From JANNHP01 sp031404455 (GTDB lineage Bacteria; Planctomycetota; JAJSAM01; JAJVHW01): 11,223 nt of DNA. The stretch is taken from contig JANNHP010000107.1 of the NCBI GenBank assembly GCA_031404455.1, positions 1-11,223 of the forward strand, given 5' to 3'. Positions 7,865 through 11,223 of this stretch are shown one piece after another. Every line of letters starts with the position of its first letter. The first letter of the stretch is position 1. The position numbers and the translations under genes are program-made. The notes beneath the pieces are model-generated. The model made no database searches. It was not told the DNA's origin and saw only the letters and a program-made list of their open reading frames with translations.

Positions 7865-8140
7865 ATGTTCCTCCTCCTCGCACCGGTAGTCACTGCGGCA
7901 GGAATGCTCTGGGCGCTGGTGGGAGTGCTGAACTGGCGCGGACGTTCGCGCGTCCTGGCGGCCGTCCCGTTCGTCGCGATTCTCGTGTACTCGGCCGTCG
8001 TCCTCGTCCCTGACGTGCTCGAAGTTCCCTCGTCGCACAACCTGCTGCCGTTCGAGCTCGGGATCTGGTTCTGGCCGAGTCTTCCCTACATGGCGGTGAT
8101 CGCGGTGACGCGGCCGAAGACGCTCGGGCCCGAGGACTAG
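7865..8140 (+). CDS. small membrane protein, three predicted helices
   Basis: This 91-residue hydrophobic protein begins 5 bases after the tldD stop, preceded by GGGG immediately before the ATG rather than a well-spaced ribosome binding site, so translation may be coupled to tldD. Three hydrophobic segments are visible: about 3-22 (LLLAPVVTAAGMLWALVGVL), 30-51 (VLAAVPFVAILVYSAVVLV) and 65-82 (LGIWFWPSLPYMAVIAVT). A basic WRGRSR loop lies between the first two and a hydrophilic VPSSHNL loop between the last two. The tail is short and polar (RPKTLGPED). I do not recognise a family and no catalytic motif is visible. It is the last gene of the + strand block; the convergent PIN gene ends 98 bases downstream. 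Confidence 0.68.
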   Translation: MFLLLAPVVTAAGMLWALVGVLNWRGRSRVLAAVPFVAILVYSAVVLVPDVLEVPSSHNLLPFELGIWFWPSLPYMAVIAVTRPKTLGPED

Positions 8141-8193
8141 CCAATCAGCGTCGTCGGTCGATGTTGCGCCGCGTCGCGCTCCTGGCCACGAAG

Positions 8194-8214
8194 TGCGGAG
8201 TCAGACTCCCTGCA
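8194..8214. terminator. weak hairpin between convergent genes
   Basis: In the 98-base gap between the small membrane protein (+) and the PIN toxin (-), GGAGT (8197-8201) and ACTCC (8205-8209) flank CAG. TGC (8194-8196) and GCA (8212-8214) can extend the stem past a 2-base bulge. There is no T-run on either strand. It may act as a weak two-way terminator; nothing else is seen in this gap. Confidence 0.25.
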
Positions 8215-8238
8215 ACCGCCGTCGGCGCGACGTCTCGC

Positions 8239-8616
8239 TCACCAGACCGCGCCGTCGAAGTGCTCGAGGATGTTCGCGTCCTTCGTCACGAGCTTCGCGC
8301 GATGAAGCATTGCCGTGGCGACGATCAGCCTGTCGAACGGGTCGCGGGTCCACGCGAGCGGGTTGGCCTCCCGCACGATCGCTGAGATCGCGTCGGAGGC
8401 CTCGATCACGTCGAACTCTTCCAGCGCACCCGCGTAGTACCGGTCGGGCTCGCGCGAGAACCGGCCGATCTCCCTCAGGTAGTGCAACTCGAACAGGACC
8501 ACCGGCGAGACGAAGAGCGCTCCCGTGTCCAGGAGGCGCCGGGACTCGCGGCCGAAGCGCGTCGTGTTCGCGTCGGCCAGCGAGACGAAGGCGTGCGTGT
8601 CGAGGAAGACTCTCAA
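8239..8616 (-). CDS. PIN-domain ribonuclease toxin (VapC-like)
   Basis: The 125-residue product is a complete PIN domain. It starts MRVFLDTHAFVSLA (D6), has VVLFELHYL (E43), then RDPFDRLIVATAM (D92 and D95) and LVTKDANI (D113). These acidic residues form the Mg/Mn site of PIN nucleases, which in toxin-antitoxin pairs usually cleave tRNA or rRNA and stop translation. The start is TTG, the only candidate: a stop lies upstream in the same frame and the homology begins there. The TTG overlaps the TGA of the antitoxin frame as TTGA, so toxin translation should depend on ribosomes finishing the antitoxin. That frame has a premature TAG, which should sharply lower toxin synthesis. The domain itself shows no missing active-site residue, so the toxin gene looks intact. 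Confidence 0.87.
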   Translation of the reverse strand: MRVFLDTHAFVSLADANTTRFGRESRRLLDTGALFVSPVVLFELHYLREIGRFSREPDRYYAGALEEFDVIEASDAISAIVREANPLAWTRDPFDRLIVATAMLHRAKLVTKDANILEHFDGAVW

Positions 8617-8858
8617 ACCCTGACGTTCCCTCTCTCATCCCAGGTGGTGGCGACCAGTTCGTCGAACGTGCAGTTGAACGAATCGGGCCGCGGCTTCAGC
8701 TTCGACAGGTTGCGCCGCTTCTTCCGCGACGCCTTGCGCTGAATGACGATCTCGCAGCCCTTGCGGACGACGGTGCGCGGCTAGCCGTCGGCGGCCACCT
8801 CGTCGAGGACGCGGTAGAGGTTCGCGCGCAGCTCGGTTGCGGTCATCGTCTTGGACAT
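8613..8858 (-). pseudogene. Phd/YefM-type antitoxin with in-frame amber codon
   Basis: Read from the ATG at 8858, the frame gives MTATELRANLYRVLDEVAA, the typical N-terminal segment of Phd/YefM (prevent-host-death) antitoxins, up to codon 25. A TAG at 8783-8781 interrupts it at codon 26. The same frame then continues with PRTVVRKGCEIVIQRKA, a basic KKRRNLSKLKPRPDSF stretch and an acidic FDELVATTWDE tail, ending at TGA 8615-8613. The continuation is recognisably the rest of the family: the VRKG...I strand, then the toxin-binding C-terminus. The usual motif is G-x-P with x often E, K, R or Q, so one base change (GAG, AAG or CAG to TAG) explains the stop. A strong GGAGG ribosome binding site lies 6 bases before the ATG. 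No ATG, GTG or TTG restarts the frame soon after the TAG. It could be a real inactivation, a sequencing error or a rarely read-through gene. Confidence 0.78.
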
Positions 8859-8867
8859 CGGCGCCTC

Positions 8868-8901
8868 CGTACGTACGTGAGGGACGATAACGTACGTACG
8901 T
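8868..8901. promoter_or_regulatory. two ACGT-repeat palindromes, probable toxin-antitoxin operator
   Basis: The 11-base sequence CGTACGTACGT occurs twice, at 8868-8878 and 8891-8901, 23 bases apart start to start (about two helical turns). Each is built on self-complementary ACGTACGT. One copy fills the -35/-10 spacer of the antitoxin promoter; the other lies at the start of the transcript and touches the ribosome binding site. Antitoxin-toxin complexes of the Phd and Vap types autoregulate by binding paired palindromes in this position; that these are the sites here is an inference. Confidence 0.6.
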
Positions 8902-8912
8902 AGAATCGTCAA
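8884..8912 (-). promoter_or_regulatory. sigma70-like promoter of the antitoxin-toxin operon
   Basis: Reading leftwards on the - strand, TTGACG (8912-8907; 5 of 6 to the -35 consensus) is followed by a 17-base spacer and TATCGT (8889-8884; 4 of 6 to the -10 consensus). The predicted transcript begins near 8877, about 19 bases before the antitoxin ATG, leaving room for the GGAGG ribosome binding site at 8868-8864. Confidence 0.6.
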
Positions 8913-9105
8913 CGCCCCCGACGGCCGCGTCGCGCATCCCGACTGGCTCGCGCGGGCCGAACCCGTTCACCGTCAGCTCCGCGACTTCCGCGAAGCGTAC
9001 GCCGCGACGATGGCCCGCGTCTTCGCCGGCGGCGGGCGAATGGAGATCACGGCGTTCCACTTCACGAGGGCGCTCGTCGTGGACGTTCCGCCGCTGAGGG
9101 TGTGA
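8908..9105 (+). pseudogene. start-less GNAT acetyltransferase N-terminal fragment
   Basis: This + strand frame encodes VNAPDGRVAHPDWLARAEP, then VHRQLRDFREAYAATMARVF and AGGGRM. The DHP.WLARAEPVHRQLR....Y...M..VFAGGGRM pattern resembles the first 50 or so residues of a group of GNAT acetyltransferases; this rests on memory, not a search. After GGGRM the expected strand (an AVAV..G..VGVAV type core) is missing; instead it reads EITAFHFTRALVVDVPPLRV to a TGA. No ATG, GTG or TTG lies in frame upstream of the homology; the first ATG (9010) is near its end. It lies divergent to the toxin-antitoxin operon and starts at its promoter. TAGAAT at 8901-8906 could be an old -10 for this strand. Best read as a decayed remnant, perhaps cut when the neighbouring module arrived. 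A short expressed peptide from 9010 is possible but unlikely. Confidence 0.5.
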
Positions 9106-9117
9106 ACCGACGCGGCT

Positions 9118-9687
9118 TCAGACTCCGTCCGCCGCCGCCGCGCCAACGGGCGCGCCGACCGCCGCGTCCCGGTGCGCCGGAGGGATGCGCCACCGCGGGA
9201 AGACGTGCCGCAGCGGGTGCGTCTCCACCTTCCCGCGGAAGTACGCCTCGTGACGGCGCTCGACCTCGGCCATGTCGAGGAGGTCCGCGACGAACTCGGG
9301 ACGCCCGCAGGCGTCGGCGCAGCGCGCGGCCTCCTCGTACTCCTCGACGTTGCGCGACTCGAGGAGACCCGCGCCGTACATCGGGGCGAACCAGCCGCCG
9401 ACGCGGCAGAAGGCGCCGATCGCGCGCCCGATCCGGAGCATCCTGCGTTCGCGGCGCTCGTCGGGCACCTCGCCGAGCGCGGTGAGGATGCGCCGCACGC
9501 GCCGCCGATGGTCCACCTCTTCGCTGCCGATGCGGCGGACGTCGCGGCGCTCGTCCGGGTCGCGCGCCGACTGCCAGTGGCCGCGGTACGCGTGCATCGC
9601 GCCGCGCTCGCCCGCGTGGGCGTGCCGCAGGATCGAGACGAGCCGGTCGCGCGCGCTCTCCGGGTCGTTGCTGAACGGGTGAATCAC
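9118..9687 (-). CDS. ferritin-like di-iron protein (Coq7/rubrerythrin-like fold)
   Basis: The 189-residue protein has the four-helix di-iron ligand order E ... ExxH ... E ... ExxH: E27 in HAHAGERGAMHAYRGHW, E57/H60 in SEEVDHRRRV, E115 or E116 in SRNVEEYEEAARCAD, and E143/H146 in DMAEVERRHEAYF. The 30-residue spacing from the first Glu to the first ExxH matches Coq7-like hydroxylases, but later spacings differ, so a Coq7 function should not be assumed. A hydrophobic GAFCRVGGWFAPMYGAGLL segment (about 91-109) resembles the membrane-associated region between helices in Coq7 relatives. The GTG start is preferred: no in-frame ATG fits, and TAGCAT lies exactly 6 bases upstream with no Shine-Dalgarno, suggesting a leaderless message. 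The Ala-rich tail (AAVGAPVGAAAADGV) is probably unstructured. It is divergent from the lipoprotein gene and stands alone on its strand. Confidence 0.82.
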   Translation of the reverse strand: MIHPFSNDPESARDRLVSILRHAHAGERGAMHAYRGHWQSARDPDERRDVRRIGSEEVDHRRRVRRILTALGEVPDERRERRMLRIGRAIGAFCRVGGWFAPMYGAGLLESRNVEEYEEAARCADACGRPEFVADLLDMAEVERRHEAYFRGKVETHPLRHVFPRWRIPPAHRDAAVGAPVGAAAADGV

Positions 9688-9693
9688 GCGGCC

Positions 9694-9699
9694 ATGCTA
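9694..9699 (-). promoter_or_regulatory. -10-like TAGCAT box, candidate leaderless promoter
   Basis: TAGCAT (read on the - strand) is 4 of 6 to TATAAT and sits exactly 6 bases before the GTG start of the ferritin-like gene, placing transcription start at the start codon. No -35 match is found at 16-18 bases upstream, where the sequence is pure G+C. Confidence 0.4.
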
Positions 9700-9815
9700 C
9701 GGGGACGGTCGCGGTGGCGGCGGGTGCGAACGTCCGTCGCGACTCCCCGCGCCGCGGCTACCCTCGCCGCCGATTCGACCCGGCGGACCCGGGTCAGCCA
9801 CCGAGGTACAGAGAC

Positions 9816-10457
9816 ATGGGCGCATCGAGAATCGCCGTTTCGCTGGTCGCCGTTGCGTTCGCGGCCGGGATCGCGGTCGGGTGCAGTTCGTCGTCCGGGC
9901 ACACGCAGCCCGCCGCGCAGGCGCTCGAGCAGACGGCCGCCGCGGCCGACGCGAAGGCCGCCGCCGCCGAGCCGGTCTCTGGCGTCGTCGGGTCGGAGCT
10001 CGTCACGTCCTCGGCCACGGTCACGAAGATCGACCACGCCACGCGCTGGCTCACGCTCGAGCGCGCCGACGGCCGGACGGCCACGATGCGCGCCGGTGAC
10101 GACGTGCGCAACCTGGCGCAGGTCGGCGTCGGCGACACGGTGACGGTCTCGTACTACGAGTCGCTCGCCTACGAGGTGAGGAAGCCGGGCGAGGCGACCC
10201 CCGGGGGCGTCGCCGTCGGCGTCGCCGCGCGCGCGAAGAAGGGCGAGATGCCCGGCGCGGGCGCCGCGCAGGCCGTTCAGATCACGGCGACGATCACCGA
10301 GATCGACACGGCGGGGATGCGCGTCACGCTGAAGGGGCCCGAGGGCGACCTCGTGTCCGTGAAGGTGCGCGACGCGGAGAAGCTCTCGCGGGTCGCCGTC
10401 GGCGACCTCGTCGAGATCACGTTCACCGAGGCGTTCGCCATCTCCGTCACGAAGTGA
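9816..10457 (+). CDS. lipoprotein with two tandem beta-rich modules
   Basis: This 213-residue protein begins with a lipoprotein signal: MGASRIAVSLVAVAFAAG then IAVGC, with Cys23 as the lipidation site, followed by SSSSG. An Ala-rich linker (about 32-52) leads to two similar modules. Module 1 (66-121): SATVTKIDHATRWLTLERAD, MRAGDDVRNLAQVGVGDTVT, SYYESLAYEV. Module 2 (156-211): ITATITEIDTAGMRVTLKG, VRDAEKLSRVAVGDLVEI, TFTEAFAISV. Both share the order strand, turn, strand, an acidic residue, hydrophobic V(A)VGD and an E(A/S)(L/F)A.(E/S)V end, like small OB/SH3-type barrels. The signature VGD.V...(Y/F).E..A..V is common in periplasmic lipoproteins of unknown role. The ATG at 9816 is chosen because the signal peptide starts there, with a weak GAGG upstream (9803-9806). 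Codons further 5' are open but lack a signal. A hairpin follows 23 bases after the stop. Function unknown. Confidence 0.85.
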   Translation: MGASRIAVSLVAVAFAAGIAVGCSSSSGHTQPAAQALEQTAAAADAKAAAAEPVSGVVGSELVTSSATVTKIDHATRWLTLERADGRTATMRAGDDVRNLAQVGVGDTVTVSYYESLAYEVRKPGEATPGGVAVGVAARAKKGEMPGAGAAQAVQITATITEIDTAGMRVTLKGPEGDLVSVKVRDAEKLSRVAVGDLVEITFTEAFAISVTK

Positions 10458-10480
10458 CGCTCCGAGTCTGAGCCACGCCC

Positions 10481-10511
10481 CGCCTTCCCGCGACGTTCGT
10501 GCGGGAAGGCG
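10481..10511. terminator. 11-bp perfect hairpin after the lipoprotein gene
   Basis: CGCCTTCCCGC (10481-10491) and GCGGGAAGGCG (10501-10511) form a perfect 11-bp stem with a 9-base loop, 23 bases after the lipoprotein stop. No T-run follows on either strand, so it is not a textbook intrinsic terminator; it may still act as a terminator of high-GC type or protect the mRNA 3' end. Confidence 0.5.
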
Positions 10512-10520
10512 AAGCGTCCG

Positions 10521-10539
10521 CCGCGTCCTCCGGACGCGG
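10521..10539. repeat. 8-bp perfect inverted repeat, second hairpin
   Basis: CCGCGTCC (10521-10528) and GGACGCGG (10532-10539) are perfect inverted copies around a 3-base loop, 9 bases after the larger hairpin. Together the two hairpins fill the first part of the 167-base gap between the lipoprotein and ATPase genes. No T-run follows. Confidence 0.4.
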
Positions 10540-10557
10540 GCCGCGAAGGGCGCGATC

Positions 10558-10590
10558 CAGGCTCGCGAGTCTGCGCAGGCTCGAAAGTCT
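10558..10590 (+). repeat. 15-base direct repeat upstream of the ATPase promoter
   Basis: CAGGCTCGCGAGTCT (10558-10572) and CAGGCTCGAAAGTCT (10576-10590) match at 13 of 15 positions and start 18 bases apart. The second copy runs into the TTGAGA -35 box. They may be activator or repressor sites; this is inferred from position only. Confidence 0.4.
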
Positions 10591-10618
10591 TGAGAATCCT
10601 AAAGTAGCACTTTAGATT
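10590..10618 (+). promoter_or_regulatory. promoter with CTAAAGT-AGC-ACTTTAG palindrome, likely leaderless
   Basis: TTGAGA (10590-10595; 5 of 6 to -35), a 17-base spacer and TAGATT (10613-10618; 4 of 6 to -10) end exactly 6 bases before the ATG of the ATPase gene, so the transcript should start at the ATG. A perfect 7-bp inverted repeat, CTAAAGTAGCACTTTAG (10599-10615), fills the spacer and overlaps the -10. It stands out as A/T-rich in a G+C-rich region. It is ideally placed for a repressor, perhaps the gene's own product. Confidence 0.6.
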
Positions 10619-10624
10619 TCTCAC

Positions 10625-11223
10625 ATGACTCACGTCAGGCGGGCGATGTCGGCCGAGATCGCCAGGGCGGCGAAGAGCTTCCCGGCGGTCGTCCTCACGG
10701 GGCCGAGGCGCGCCGGGAAGACGACGCTGCTGCGGCGCCTCTTCCCGCGTGCCTCGTACGTCCTCCTCGAGGACCCGGACGTGCTCGCGAGGGTGCGCTC
10801 GGACCCGCGGGCGTTCGTCGAGTCGCTGGAGCCGCCGGTGGTTCTCGACGAGGTGCAGAACGCGCCGGAGCTCTTCTCCTGGGTGCGTACACGGGTGGAC
10901 GCAGCGCCGGCGCGCAAGGGACGATGGTTCCTCACCGGCTCGCAGGAATCTCCGCTCATGCAGGGCGTCACCGAGTCCCTCGCGGGGCGCGCGGCGCTCT
11001 TCCACCTGCTCCCGCTCTCGACGCTGGAGACGCCAAAGGTCTCGCTCCTCCGCGGCGGTTTCCCGGAGGTGCTCGCGGAGCCGAGCGCTGCCGCGACCTG
11101 GTTCCGCTCCTACGTGCAGACCTACCTCGAGCGCGACGTCCGCGCGGTCACGGGCGTCCGCGACCTCGCGACGTTCCGGCGTTTCGTCGCGCTCGTTGCC
11201 TCGCGCACGGGGCAGGTCCTGAA
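10625..11223 (+). CDS. AAA ATPase with DUF4143 domain, truncated by window end
   Basis: The frame runs from ATG 10625 off the end of the window: 199 codons and 2 bases of a protein usually near 380-420 residues. The N-terminal AAA part shows Walker A GPRRAGKTTLLRRL (26-39, K32), Walker B VVLDEVQNAPEL (72-83, D75-E76), FLTGSQES (103-110, sensor region), SLAGRAALFHLLPLSTLE and then GGFPEVL (145-150). TWFRSYVQTYLERDVR (159-173) opens the DUF4143 region. These proteins are common single-gene accessory units in bacteria and archaea, of uncertain function. The segment between LLPLSTLE and GGFPE is only about 9 residues, shorter than in most members I know. It has no Shine-Dalgarno sequence; translation may be leaderless. 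The 3' part is not visible, so intactness cannot be judged. Confidence 0.9.
   Translation, partial: MTHVRRAMSAEIARAAKSFPAVVLTGPRRAGKTTLLRRLFPRASYVLLEDPDVLARVRSDPRAFVESLEPPVVLDEVQNAPELFSWVRTRVDAAPARKGRWFLTGSQESPLMQGVTESLAGRAALFHLLPLSTLETPKVSLLRGGFPEVLAEPSAAATWFRSYVQTYLERDVRAVTGVRDLATFRRFVALVASRTGQVL

Noticed and set aside
6039..7883. Long - strand open frame opposite tldD
   Set aside because: Antisense shadow; the + strand carries HESVGH and all TldD blocks.
8781..8783. TAG as a sense codon (recoding)
   Set aside because: Four intact genes in the window end in TAG, and no special context is visible; a mutation or base error is simpler.
8868..8901. ACGT repeats as a CRISPR or microsatellite
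   Set aside because: Only two short copies with a promoter-like arrangement; no spacer-repeat structure.
8635..9060. Open - strand frame spanning the antitoxin and the GNAT fragment
   Set aside because: Runs out of frame with the antitoxin homology and has no family pattern; the ribosome binding site and promoter fit the other frame.
9118..9687. Assigning the di-iron protein as Coq7 (demethoxyubiquinone hydroxylase)
   Set aside because: First ligand spacing fits but later spacings do not, and no ubiquinone genes are nearby.

Overview
This is a high-GC bacterial window (G+C clearly above 65% by eye, with a strong G/C bias at third codon positions). The deduced lipoprotein signal with a lipobox, the large HEAT-repeat protein and the Tld protease pair point to a Gram-negative-type environmental bacterium. 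Planctomycetota, Myxococcota or Acidobacteriota-like lineages are all possible, and the sequence alone does not decide between them. TAG ends at least four intact genes here, so the standard code applies.

Positions 1-8140 hold eight genes, all on the + strand and closely packed: a HEAT-repeat protein whose 5' end may lie outside the window; a GNAT acetyltransferase; a single-pass membrane protein (GTGA overlap with the GNAT); a DCC/DUF393 thiol-disulfide oxidoreductase-like protein; a TldE/PmbA-type protein; an Eis-like GNAT with a C-terminal sterol-carrier-like domain; a TldD metalloprotease; and a small three-helix membrane protein. The core is tldE - eis-like - tldD - small membrane protein, with gaps of 2, 19 and 5 bases. 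TldD and TldE work together as a peptidase, so the acetyltransferase between them is probably expressed with the protease.

Positions 8141-9105 are accessory. A PIN-domain toxin and its Phd/YefM-type antitoxin lie on the - strand, joined by a TTGA stop/start overlap. The antitoxin frame is broken by an in-frame TAG at codon 26. Its promoter carries two copies of an ACGT-repeat palindrome and a good -35/-10 pair. On the other side of that promoter, on the + strand, lies a start-less fragment that looks like the N-terminal part of a GNAT enzyme.

Positions 9118-10457 hold a divergent pair: a ferritin-like di-iron protein (-) and a lipoprotein with two tandem copies of one small beta-rich module (+). 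A G+C-rich hairpin follows the lipoprotein. The window ends inside an AAA/DUF4143 ATPase (+), preceded by a perfect CTAAAGT-AGC-ACTTTAG palindrome embedded in a likely leaderless promoter.

Across the window, three genes show a TAnnnT -10-like box exactly 6 bases before the start codon with no Shine-Dalgarno sequence, which suggests leaderless transcripts. Others (tldD, the antitoxin) have clear ribosome binding sites.
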